A model generated the notes under the pieces. The model did no database searches and was not told where the DNA came from. It saw nothing but the letters and a program-made list of their open reading frames with translations. A DNA stretch of 19,386 nucleotides from an uncultured Prevotella sp. (GTDB lineage Bacteria; Bacteroidota; Bacteroidia; Bacteroidales; Bacteroidaceae), in the NCBI GenBank assembly GCA_937916075.1, contig CALGHW010000172.1:1-19386 (forward strand), read 5' to 3'. Both the position numbers and the translations under genes were made by a program. This document shows, one piece after another, positions 9,225 through 16,590 of this stretch (the stretch's first letter is position 1; the number at the start of each line of letters is the position of its first letter).

Positions 9225-10268
9225 ATGAAAAAGATATATAGTTTGCTTTTCTTGGCTTTGGGCCTTGCTGGTTTCACCGCTTGTAGTGATGATACTGACA
9301 ATCCCTATGCCCACGAATCATCGGTTTCGATTGTTAGTTCAAAGACCGCTTTTACTGCGGTAGGTGGCTCTGGTTCTATCCATTACACCGCTGCGGGCAA
9401 CGTGTCAGTGTCAAGTTCTCAGGCCTGGTGTACAGCTCAGCTGAGCGGTGATTCTATTATTTTGGCTGTCGCACAGAATGAAAACATCAGTGGCCGTGCG
9501 GCAAATGTCACTCTTCGCTGCGGATCTGACTCTGTCAAGGTCGCTGTGGTGCAAAACGGAGTCGTTACCGAGGTGGAGAAATCCACCATTGGTTTCGCCG
9601 ATGACAACGCTCGTACAGAGCGTTATGGATTGAAGTGTGACTTGCCTCTGACTTTGGTGAGCGTTCCCGAGTGGCTTACAGCGTCGTTGGCCAATGACAG
9701 CCTGTATCTGAATGTTACCGAGAACACCACAGGTCACCTTCGCTCGGGTTACGTTGTTTATCAGAGTGGAAACTTCAAAGACTCACTGCGTGTTTGCCAG
9801 GCTGATTTTGACAAAGACATCGCCGGTAAGTACAACATTTGCTATTATCGTGACGCCGAAAAGACAAAGTCGGATAAGTTGAGCAAGCGTGACTTGACCG
9901 CAACAGGCCTTACCGTGAATCCAAACTTGACGCTTCCGGTGTCTTACGATCCGTCCACCTGTTCGCTGACTGTTTCCACCGGCTCTTATCTTGGTACTTA
10001 CAAGTCTAATGAGGTATATTTGGCATTCGGTCTTCCCAATGACTATTGGACAGGCTACAATACGGGTATCGACCTGACTTGTGCTTTCGAGTATAATGAT
10101 GTGGACGGCACATTCCTGAAGTTCTCCGGAACAGTGGAAGGAATGGATGTCATTTCTTTCATGCTTCGGAACTTCAAGGCCAAGAATTTTACTCAGGACA
10201 ATGACAACAGTACCAATTCTTATGTGTGGTACGCTCCAGAGTTGAGACGTGTGGCATCGGCCAACTGA
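9225..10268 (+). CDS. BACON-domain surface lipoprotein
   Basis: I take the ATG at 9225 (MKKIYSLLFLALGL) rather than an in-frame TTG at 9216, because it gives a standard signal peptide and leaves 9 bp after the upstream stop. The lipobox FTAC gives Cys20, then SDDTDN. Residues about 31-110 form a BACON domain (SSQAWCTAQLSGDSIILAVA, then repeats ending VKVAVVQNG). Residues about 113-195 look like a second, more divergent copy (VPEWLTASLANDSLYLNVTE). The C-terminal ~150 residues are beta-rich and of unknown family. BACON domains act as beta-sandwich spacers or binding modules in surface proteins of this phylum. The gene is the last one before the hairpin gap, so it closes the SusCD half of the cluster. 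Confidence 0.8.
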   Translation: MKKIYSLLFLALGLAGFTACSDDTDNPYAHESSVSIVSSKTAFTAVGGSGSIHYTAAGNVSVSSSQAWCTAQLSGDSIILAVAQNENISGRAANVTLRCGSDSVKVAVVQNGVVTEVEKSTIGFADDNARTERYGLKCDLPLTLVSVPEWLTASLANDSLYLNVTENTTGHLRSGYVVYQSGNFKDSLRVCQADFDKDIAGKYNICYYRDAEKTKSDKLSKRDLTATGLTVNPNLTLPVSYDPSTCSLTVSTGSYLGTYKSNEVYLAFGLPNDYWTGYNTGIDLTCAFEYNDVDGTFLKFSGTVEGMDVISFMLRNFKAKNFTQDNDNSTNSYVWYAPELRRVASAN

Positions 10269-10299
10269 TATTTTAGGAAAATTTATTAAAGCCAATCTC

Positions 10300-10335
10300 T
10301 TGTCTGTACAGGTCATTATGAGCCTGTACAGACAA
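10300..10335 (+). promoter_or_regulatory. 13-bp perfect stem-loop between the two halves of the cluster
   Basis: The arms TTGTCTGTACAGG (10300-10312) and CCTGTACAGACAA (10323-10335) are exact complements with a 10-nt loop. An A-rich stretch, not a T run, follows, so it is not a normal Rho-independent terminator. No recognisable promoter lies in the 87-bp gap. It could stabilise the 3' end of a processed upstream mRNA, partly attenuate transcription into the thioredoxin gene, or be bound by a protein as DNA. Confidence 0.6.
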
Positions 10336-10355
10336 AAATACAAAAACCAAAGGTT

Positions 10356-10850
10356 ATGAAAATCCTTAGAAGTTTATTCGTTATTCTGTTTCTTGCCGTT
10401 GTTGGCATGGCCAACGCTCAGAAACTTCCTTCCGTGACCTTGAAGGACATTAACGGCAAGACCGTCAATACCGCCGAGCTCAACAATGGCGGCAAACCTT
10501 TCATCATCGACTTCTTCGCCACCTGGTGCAAGCCCTGCAACCGTGAGCTGACCGCCATCAGTGAGGTGTATGACGACTGGAAGAAAGAGACAGGCGTGAA
10601 AATCTTTGCGGTCAGCATCGACCAGGCTCAGAACATCAATAAGGTGAAGCCCCTCGTCGACGGCAACGGTTGGGAGTATGACGTGTTGCTCGACCCCAAC
10701 AGCGACTTCAAGCGCGCCCTTGGCATCCAGATGATTCCTTACGTGCTCATCTGCGACGGAGAGGGAAACATCGTCTACAAGCACAATGGCTACACCGAAG
10801 GTGCCGAACAGGAACTGATTGAGAAAGTTCGTGAACTGATTAAGAAATAA
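10356..10850 (+). CDS. TlpA/ResA-like periplasmic thioredoxin
   Basis: The protein has 164 residues. The signal peptide MKILRSLFVILFLAVVGMA ends near NAQ. The thioredoxin motif WCKPC occupies residues 57-61 (Cys58 and Cys61), and the cis-proline is Pro128 in QMIPYVLI. FIIDFFATWCKPCNREL is typical of the TlpA/ResA group of thiol-disulfide oxidoreductases. There is no lipobox, so it should be soluble in the periplasm. It starts the second half of the cluster, 27 bp ahead of the DUF6029 gene, and may reduce or reshuffle disulfides in the envelope proteins encoded beside it; this is inference. From here on, codons look richer in G/C at third positions than in the SusCD half. Confidence 0.9.
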   Translation: MKILRSLFVILFLAVVGMANAQKLPSVTLKDINGKTVNTAELNNGGKPFIIDFFATWCKPCNRELTAISEVYDDWKKETGVKIFAVSIDQAQNINKVKPLVDGNGWEYDVLLDPNSDFKRALGIQMIPYVLICDGEGNIVYKHNGYTEGAEQELIEKVRELIKK

Positions 10851-10877
10851 TATCCGACAACAAGAAATCGTCAAATC

Positions 10878-12566
10878 GTGAAATCCAATAGATTCATACC
10901 CGTCCTCGCCTGTCTCACCCTTGCTGGCAGCCAGGCTATGGCCCAGCAGAAGTTGGTTTCTGTGGGAGGTGATGGCGTGGTCAACCTGAGTGGTAGCATC
11001 CAGAGTGATATCCTCTTTCCGCAGAACGACGAAAAGATAGGTACAGAGAAGACCAGTGATGACATTCTCACCAACACATTCGTGGAACTCAATGCCACCA
11101 GCCAGCATGTGGATGCCGGACTGCGCTATGAGTATCTCGAGCATCCGCTGCCCGGTTTTGAGAAAGACTACAAGGGCAACGGTGTACCCTTCTATTATGT
11201 GAAGGCCCATTGGGACAAGTTTGACGTGACGCTCGGCTCTTTCTATGAGCAGTTTGGTTCGGGTTTCATCCTCCGTACCTACGAGGAGCGCAGCCTGGGC
11301 ATCGACAACCACCTCCGTGGCGGCCGTGTCAACATCAAGCCCTTTGCTGGCGTGGCCATCAAGGCCCTGGCCGGCAAGCAGCGTCGCTACTGGAGCCACA
11401 ACGACTCCTGGATTTACGGTGCCGACATGGAGCTGAGTCTTGACCAGTGGTTCAAGGGCCTCCAGCGCTCCAACACCTTCCTGACGTTCGGCGCCTCCTG
11501 GGTGTCACGCTATCAGGACGCCTCCGAGCTGATGGTCGATGCCACCCACAAGCTCAATGAGCCCGAAAATGTGGGTGCCTACGACTTGCGCCTCCGCTTG
11601 CAGAAAGGCGGACTGAACGTTCTGGCCGAGTACGCCCAGAAGAGTCAGGACCCCTCGTCGGCCAATGGCTACATCTTCCGCAAAGGTTCTGTTGCCATGC
11701 TCTCGGCCAGCTATTCGCAGAAAGGCATGAGCCTCCTGCTGCAGGCCAAGCGCAGCGACAACATGAGCTTCCGCTCCGACCGTGACGAGAAGCAGGTGAG
11801 CAGCGCTTCTTATATCAACCACCTGCCCGCCTTCACCATGGAGCACACCTATGCCCTGGCCGCCCTCTATCCCTATGCCACTCAGCCGCAGGGCGAGTGG
11901 GCCTATCAAGCCGAATTGGGGTATAACTTCAAGCGGCATACCTTGCTTGGCGGCAAGTACGGCACCAAGGTGAAAGTCAACTTCTCTTATATCCGTGCCA
12001 TCGACAAGGAAGAGAAGGACGGAGGAAAAATAGGTTCAGAGGGCTACACCTCCAAGTTCTTCAAGTGGGGTGACGACCGCTATTACCAGGACCTCAACTT
12101 CCAGGTGGAGAAGAAGCTCACCCGCAGCTTTGACATCCACTTGATGTATATGAACCAGTTCTACAACAACAGTGTGCTGAAGACCATCGACCGTGAGGAC
12201 GGCGCCCCCGTGGGCATGGTACATTCCAATATCTTTGTGGCCGAGGGCAAGTACCGGTTCAACAAGACCTTCACGCTCCGTGGCGAGGCCCAGTATCTCA
12301 CCACCAACGAGGCCCAGGGCGACTGGGCTTTCGGGTTGCTTGAGTTGTCCATCCTGCCCCACTGGATGATTACCGCCTCCGATATGTATAATGTGGGCGA
12401 GACAGGTCTGCATTACTATCAAGGCCTGGTCACCTTCACGACCGGCGCCCACCGCATCCAGGCCGGCTATGGCCGCACCCGTGCCGGCTACAACTGTTCG
12501 GGCGGCGTATGCCGGATGGTGCCCGCCACCAAGGGATTCACACTTTCGTATAACTATAACTTCTAA
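10878..12566 (+). CDS. DUF6029-family outer-membrane beta-barrel protein
   Basis: The protein has 562 residues and starts with GTG, chosen because it gives a clean signal peptide (MKSNRFIPVLACLTLAGSQA, cleavage near AMA-Q) and no upstream ATG does. The mature part is dominated by alternating, aromatic-flanked beta strands and ends in GFTLSYNYNF, a C-terminal aromatic like that of outer-membrane barrels. The N-terminal block NLSGSIQSDILFPQND and the segment VTLGSFYEQFGSGFILRTYE fit the DUF6029 family. No catalytic motif is visible. DUF6029 and Omp28 genes occur next to each other in other Bacteroidales as I recall. It could be a barrel that anchors or exports the neighbouring secreted CxxC proteins. 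Its codon use is clearly GC-rich. Confidence 0.8.
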   Translation: MKSNRFIPVLACLTLAGSQAMAQQKLVSVGGDGVVNLSGSIQSDILFPQNDEKIGTEKTSDDILTNTFVELNATSQHVDAGLRYEYLEHPLPGFEKDYKGNGVPFYYVKAHWDKFDVTLGSFYEQFGSGFILRTYEERSLGIDNHLRGGRVNIKPFAGVAIKALAGKQRRYWSHNDSWIYGADMELSLDQWFKGLQRSNTFLTFGASWVSRYQDASELMVDATHKLNEPENVGAYDLRLRLQKGGLNVLAEYAQKSQDPSSANGYIFRKGSVAMLSASYSQKGMSLLLQAKRSDNMSFRSDRDEKQVSSASYINHLPAFTMEHTYALAALYPYATQPQGEWAYQAELGYNFKRHTLLGGKYGTKVKVNFSYIRAIDKEEKDGGKIGSEGYTSKFFKWGDDRYYQDLNFQVEKKLTRSFDIHLMYMNQFYNNSVLKTIDREDGAPVGMVHSNIFVAEGKYRFNKTFTLRGEAQYLTTNEAQGDWAFGLLELSILPHWMITASDMYNVGETGLHYYQGLVTFTTGAHRIQAGYGRTRAGYNCSGGVCRMVPATKGFTLSYNYNF

Positions 12567-12572
12567 AAAGTC

Positions 12573-13409
12573 ATGACATCATTCAGAAAAATATATAGGC
12601 TGTTTGCTGCTGCGTTGACTCTGTTTGCAGTCGTGTCGTGCGAGAGCATAGATGAAGAAAATCGGTATGTATATGTGAAGCCGGCAAGCGTGGGCCGTGC
12701 CATCCTCATCGAGGACTACACGGGCCAGAACTGTCTGAACTGTCCCAATGCCACCGATGAGATAGAGCGCCTTGTGGCCATTTATGGCGACAGCGTGATA
12801 ATCCCCGTGGGTATCCATAGCGGAGGCTTTGGCGTGAGTGGCGTGGTATCCAATCAGCTCGGTACCTTTGCCGGTTACAAGACCGACCTCGGCCAGCGTT
12901 ATTATGAGCACTTCGGCGTGGAGAGCCAGCCAAGCGGCGTTGTCGACCGGCAGGGCATCAGCGAGTATGCCCAGTGGAACAATTATATCCACAGCGAGCT
13001 GCAGAAGCCCGTCCAGTTGTCGCTTTCGCTCAGCAACCAGTATGATGCCGCTACCCGCCAACTGACGGTCAAGGTATCTGCCTTGGGCCAAGACCAGAGT
13101 GTCAGCGTGACTGGTAAGCTCCAGCTTTGGCTGGTGGAAGACAGTTTGGTGAGCTTCCAGCGCTTGCCCGATGGAAGTGTCAATACCACCTACACCCACA
13201 ACCATGTGCTCCGCGACGCCATCAATGGTGATTGGGGCACCGACATAACGGTAGCTGGCGGCCAGATGAGTGAGCAGACGTTCACCTATACACTCCCCAC
13301 TTACGAGGCTCCGCAAAACTGGACCCCTGAGCATATCTCTGTGGTAGCCTTTGTCTATAACGACAACGGTGTGCAGCAAGTGACCAAGAAAAAAATCATC
13401 AATCAATAA
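12573..13409 (+). CDS. Omp28-like lipoprotein with a thioredoxin-type CxxC
   Basis: The protein has 278 residues. The signal peptide ends VVSC, giving lipidated Cys23, followed by ESIDEE. The motif EDYTGQNCLNCPNATDEI places Cys54 and Cys57 at the start of a helix, and Pro120 in SQPSGVVDR lies where thioredoxins have the cis-proline. This is the pattern of the Omp28-related family, named for an outer-membrane protein of Porphyromonas gingivalis. The C-terminal ~130 residues form a beta-rich domain (residues about 145-275). It is 6 bp from the DUF6029 gene and 15 bp from the next, so it is tightly co-transcribed. The biochemical function is not established; the CxxC suggests redox or metal/ligand binding. 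A minus-strand open frame covers nearly all of it and is a shadow. Confidence 0.85.
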   Translation: MTSFRKIYRLFAAALTLFAVVSCESIDEENRYVYVKPASVGRAILIEDYTGQNCLNCPNATDEIERLVAIYGDSVIIPVGIHSGGFGVSGVVSNQLGTFAGYKTDLGQRYYEHFGVESQPSGVVDRQGISEYAQWNNYIHSELQKPVQLSLSLSNQYDAATRQLTVKVSALGQDQSVSVTGKLQLWLVEDSLVSFQRLPDGSVNTTYTHNHVLRDAINGDWGTDITVAGGQMSEQTFTYTLPTYEAPQNWTPEHISVVAFVYNDNGVQQVTKKKIINQ

Positions 13410-13424
13410 ATATTAGAGGATAAT

Positions 13425-14051
13425 ATGAAAAGAATTACCCTGTCTTTCCTGTTTGCCATACTATTTATGGCAGTGAAGGCAGAAGGACAAAAGATAGGTT
13501 TCATCTATGACGGCCAGCCCGTGAGCGATGACACCACATTCGTGTTCGATGCCGTGGCTGATATGTGGTCTTTGGGTAAGCTACAGTGCTCAACAGGCAG
13601 CTTGGCTGTGAAGAATTATTCAGAGAGTGACGCCGCTGCCACTTTCAGCATCTCTCAAGACGGGAGCAATACGCTGGGAACAGAGCCTGAGGTTTGTTTA
13701 GGAGGCTCCTGCCGTAATATCACCTTGCCTTATAGCGGTTCCTTTACGGCTCATGTGAGCAATACCGCCTTGCTGGAGTATAAGTTATTTCCTCAAACTT
13801 ATGGCTCTTTGAAGAGTCGTTTTACCATCAGTGCGTTGGGAGAGTCGCATACCATCTATATTCTCTTCCGCAATCAGGATCCTACTGGCGTAAAGCGCAT
13901 TGATGCGGCACAGCGCTTGTCCACGGTTTATGACCTGCAAGGTCATCTGCTGTTGGAGAACGCTGCTCCGTCACAGTTGGAAGGGCTCAAGTCCGGAATC
14001 TATGTGGTCCGCAGTGCGGAAGGCGCAGTGCGGAAAGTCATCAAGAAATAA
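13425..14051 (+). CDS. Secreted protein with type IX-secretion-like C-terminal tail
   Basis: The protein has 208 residues and a signal peptide ending near VKAEGQK, without a lipobox. The middle is beta-rich with three cysteines (55, 91 and 96); the last two flank LGGS and probably form a disulfide. The C-terminus, VYDLQGHLLLE then LKSGIYVVRSAEGAVRKVIKK, follows the pattern of type IX secretion sorting domains (Y-D-x-x-G, then G-hydrophobic-Y/V-V). I infer export to the cell surface if the organism has that system; no component of it is in this window. A purine-rich AGAGGA 9 bp upstream of the ATG supports the start. It lies between two Omp28-like genes. The family of the middle domain is not recognised. 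Confidence 0.8.
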   Translation: MKRITLSFLFAILFMAVKAEGQKIGFIYDGQPVSDDTTFVFDAVADMWSLGKLQCSTGSLAVKNYSESDAAATFSISQDGSNTLGTEPEVCLGGSCRNITLPYSGSFTAHVSNTALLEYKLFPQTYGSLKSRFTISALGESHTIYILFRNQDPTGVKRIDAAQRLSTVYDLQGHLLLENAAPSQLEGLKSGIYVVRSAEGAVRKVIKK

Positions 14052-14072
14052 TTATTATTTAGAGTTAATCAA

Positions 14073-14086
14073 TGTTTAATTAAACA
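14073..14086. repeat. 14-bp perfect palindrome before the Omp28-like/T9SS-tail gene
   Basis: TGTTTAATTAAACA is identical to its reverse complement and sits 9 bp before the ATG at 14096, in the 44-bp gap after the previous gene. It could be an operator or simply a chance AT-rich palindrome. No promoter boxes are seen next to it. Confidence 0.4.
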
Positions 14087-14095
14087 ATTAGTCTT

Positions 14096-16303
14096 ATGTT
14101 AAAAAAAGTACTTTTGGGTTGCTTGGCAGCAATGGCCGTATCGGTTTCGGCCCAGACTACCAGCTTCTCCTTCCAGGACATCAGCAAGAAGAGCAATGAT
14201 GCCGCTTTGAAGTTCAAGTTTTCTGGAAAAAAGTTGGACGCTGCCCAGAAAACCGGTTGGATAAGCGCTGCCCAGCTGTCCAAGGACCTGACATCTTCAC
14301 CCGTGAAGGTTGCCAAGGCTCCGGCTGCCGCCGCAACAACCATGTGGTATTATCACGCACAGCCTTCCGACGGAAGGTACTATGTGACCAGTCCTCAGAA
14401 ATTGGCTGAGTTCTTTGCTAACAATGGTATCAACCAGACCAATACGGATGTGAGCAACTTTGCCATTGAGGTTCCTGCCAGCTTCAGCGACGCAGTCGTT
14501 GACTCTGTAATCAATCTCTTCTATCAGGTAGAGGGTATTACCAGTGCCAAGTTGTGGATTTCCAATATCAATGATGATGGTTCTGTCGCTTTTGGTGCCG
14601 ACAATGCCGACTATTCTATGGATGTGACCGGTAAGTTGCTGGGACTTAATGCTCAAGGATATCTTCAGGAAACGAAGTTTGGTTTGGACAAAAAGTTCAC
14701 TGTAGGCAAGAACGGCTGTATGGTAGGTTACACTATCGCCAGCCCCGCTTCATCTTCCTACTATGTGTTCAGTCCGCAGGACGGTGAGTCAGGAGCCTTT
14801 ATCCTCTATTTGGAGACCGCAGAGCAGTCAGGACTTATTGATGTGACCGATTACGTAGGTTGCTTGGCAGCCTATGTCCATATGGATGTTTCCCAGTGTA
14901 CTTCTTCTTCACTGGCCGTCTCTTCTATGTTTGAGACATCAGCCAAGGTAGGTGCAGATGTAGACCTTTCTGTCATCGTGGCAAACGAAGGTTTCCAGAC
15001 CGTCAACAGCATTAGCTATGTGCTGAATATTGACGGAAAAGCCCAGCCTGAGGCCAACCTCACCCTGAGTTCTTCCGCTTCTTACAACAAGCCTATTGCC
15101 GGAAACAGTTCCGCCCGACTCTATTTGCCGCTTGGCAAGGCCCAGGCCGGTGAGCATTTTGTCAATGTTACCATCACCAAGGTAAACGGCGAGGAAAATG
15201 CGTCAGGCAACAAGACTGGCGCTTCCAGTGTGGCCGTGCTTGGCCTGGAGAAGACATCACCTGTCATGCCTGTAGTGGAAGAGGCTACCAGCACCGGTTG
15301 TGGATTCTGCCCCCGTGGTACGGTAGGTATGGACAAGCTCGCTTCAGAGATGGGTAAGAATGTGGTTATCCTGTCTGCTCACGCCAACTACTTGCGTGAT
15401 TATACAGACCCGATGGCTACCAGTGATTACAACGGATTCATGAATACCTTTGTTGATGGATTCCCCACAGCTTTGGTTAACCGTATCGGTTCTGTAGATC
15501 CTTATGCAGGTTTGGAAGATTCTTATGAGACAGACTCAAAGGGCAATGCTACCCGTATCCATTACGGAATGACCAGCGCTATCAATTACGTAAAGAACAA
15601 TATCCTCGTACTTGGGGAGGGTGCCGTGTCTTCATTCTCGGCCACTCAGCACGGAAAGACTTCTGTTGACGTGACAGGTAGTGTAACCTTCAATGTAGAT
15701 CGTCAGACCAATCCTTACAGCTTGCTGTATGTGCTTACAGAGGATGGACTTACCGGCTCTGACGCAGGGGCTGTCATGTGGTCACAGCTGAACTATTATT
15801 GCCAGGACTACATCAATTACTATTATAAGCAGCAGGGATCATATCCTTCGTCTATCCTGTTTCAGGATGACGATATGAGTCGCTATGTGAATGGCGCTTA
15901 CCAGGTGGCTGGCGAGGTTTACAACAATGTGGTGGTAGCCGCTTGGGGTGACTCACAGAACAACTCGCTCTACGGTTGCGCTATCGAGAAGGACGAAATC
16001 GAGAAGGACGACGCTATTGAGTTCTCCAAGACTCTCGACATCTCTTCTATCCCCGCCATCCAGAACTATGACAAGCTGAAGCTGGCTGTGTTGCTGATTA
16101 ACAACAATACCTTGGAGATTGTCAATGCCGCTCAGGTTTATCTTGGCAACTATGAGGCTTCTGTAAAGGGTATCAACAATAGCAGCAACGCTACCGAGGT
16201 GGCCCGTTACAATGTCAACGGTGTGCGTATGTCAGCTCCTCAGAAGGGTCTGAACATCGTGAAGATGGCCGACGGCACTGTGAAGAAGATCATGGTTAAG
16301 TAA
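14096..16303 (+). CDS. Large secreted Omp28/thioredoxin-like protein with type IX-secretion-like tail
   Basis: The protein has 735 residues with a signal peptide ending near SVSA-Q20. Residues about 20-270 form an N-terminal region of unknown family. Residues about 275-380 look like an Ig-like beta domain (VGADVDLSVIVANEGFQTVN). Residues about 390-560 contain an Omp28/thioredoxin-like domain: EEATSTGCGFCPRGTVGMDK has Cys402 and Cys405, and Pro457 in DGFPTALVNR matches the cis-proline and following strand of the Omp28-like protein encoded at 12573. The C-terminal segment ARYNVNGVRM, KGLNIVKMADGTVKKIMVK follows the pattern of a type IX secretion sorting domain. I infer a cell-surface or secreted redox-active or ligand-binding protein working with the Omp28 lipoprotein. 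It is the last gene of the cluster and is followed by a strong hairpin. Confidence 0.85.
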   Translation: MLKKVLLGCLAAMAVSVSAQTTSFSFQDISKKSNDAALKFKFSGKKLDAAQKTGWISAAQLSKDLTSSPVKVAKAPAAAATTMWYYHAQPSDGRYYVTSPQKLAEFFANNGINQTNTDVSNFAIEVPASFSDAVVDSVINLFYQVEGITSAKLWISNINDDGSVAFGADNADYSMDVTGKLLGLNAQGYLQETKFGLDKKFTVGKNGCMVGYTIASPASSSYYVFSPQDGESGAFILYLETAEQSGLIDVTDYVGCLAAYVHMDVSQCTSSSLAVSSMFETSAKVGADVDLSVIVANEGFQTVNSISYVLNIDGKAQPEANLTLSSSASYNKPIAGNSSARLYLPLGKAQAGEHFVNVTITKVNGEENASGNKTGASSVAVLGLEKTSPVMPVVEEATSTGCGFCPRGTVGMDKLASEMGKNVVILSAHANYLRDYTDPMATSDYNGFMNTFVDGFPTALVNRIGSVDPYAGLEDSYETDSKGNATRIHYGMTSAINYVKNNILVLGEGAVSSFSATQHGKTSVDVTGSVTFNVDRQTNPYSLLYVLTEDGLTGSDAGAVMWSQLNYYCQDYINYYYKQQGSYPSSILFQDDDMSRYVNGAYQVAGEVYNNVVVAAWGDSQNNSLYGCAIEKDEIEKDDAIEFSKTLDISSIPAIQNYDKLKLAVLLINNNTLEIVNAAQVYLGNYEASVKGINNSSNATEVARYNVNGVRMSAPQKGLNIVKMADGTVKKIMVK

Positions 16304-16369
16304 TTTTGTTTCATGGCTGGCGCAGCCTGTGGCCTTCCGGGCCTTTCAGGTTGACAACAGCATATAGGG

Positions 16370-16415
16370 AGAAGCCCGTTGCTCCGGTGCGACAGCGCCG
16401 TGGCAGCGGGCTTCT
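16370..16415 (+). terminator. Strong GC-rich hairpin, probable terminator of the cluster
   Basis: The arms AGAAGCCCGTTGC (16370-16382) and GCAGCGGGCTTCT (16403-16415) pair over 13 bp with one G-U. Inside them CGGTGC (16385-16390) and GCGCCG (16395-16400) form a second stem with a GACA tetraloop. Only three T residues follow the stem, so the U-tract is weak. A further imperfect hairpin built on GGCC/GGCC lies upstream, around 16325-16350. The 287-bp gap (16304-16590) otherwise holds only the next promoter. Confidence 0.65.
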
Positions 16416-16514
16416 TTGCGCCCGGCCGCTTCGGACATCTCCAAGACAAACAGGGATTTGCTTCTGCTGTCTTTGCTTCGGGTAAAATGAAAAATGTATT
16501 AAATCAGTCCACTT

Positions 16515-16559
16515 GTTCTTGGCAAACTCCCAAAACGTTGTAACTTTGCAGCCAAGAAC
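16515..16559. promoter_or_regulatory. Inverted 9-bp repeats flanking a promoter, candidate operator
   Basis: GTTCTTGGC (16515-16523) and GCCAAGAAC (16551-16559) are exact reverse complements 27 bp apart. The left copy covers the -33 box and the right copy falls at about the transcription start of the promoter at 16518-16548. This placement suits a dimeric repressor or activator site. No regulator gene is nearby, so this is inference. Confidence 0.45.
16518..16548 (+). promoter_or_regulatory. Bacteroidota-type promoter of the small lipoprotein gene
   Basis: The -7 box TAACTTTG (16541-16548) lies 19 bp after CTTG (16518-16521), a three-of-four match to the -33 TTTG. The transcription start should be near 16553-16557, giving a leader of about 35 nt before the ATG at 16591. 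The -7 box is identical, including the following GCA, to that of the susC promoter. Confidence 0.8.
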
Positions 16560-16590
16560 GAATCTTGAAGAAATAGACTAAAGAAGAATC

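Noticed and set aside
10374..11399. A 341-residue minus-strand open frame across the thioredoxin and DUF6029 genes
   Set aside because: It spans two well-supported plus-strand genes with signal peptides and has no recognisable motif.
12579..13406. A 275-residue minus-strand open frame covering almost all of the Omp28-like gene
   Set aside because: It lacks a signal peptide, family motif or promoter, and the plus-strand frame has a lipobox, CxxC and operon context. It is a shadow of GC-rich codon use.
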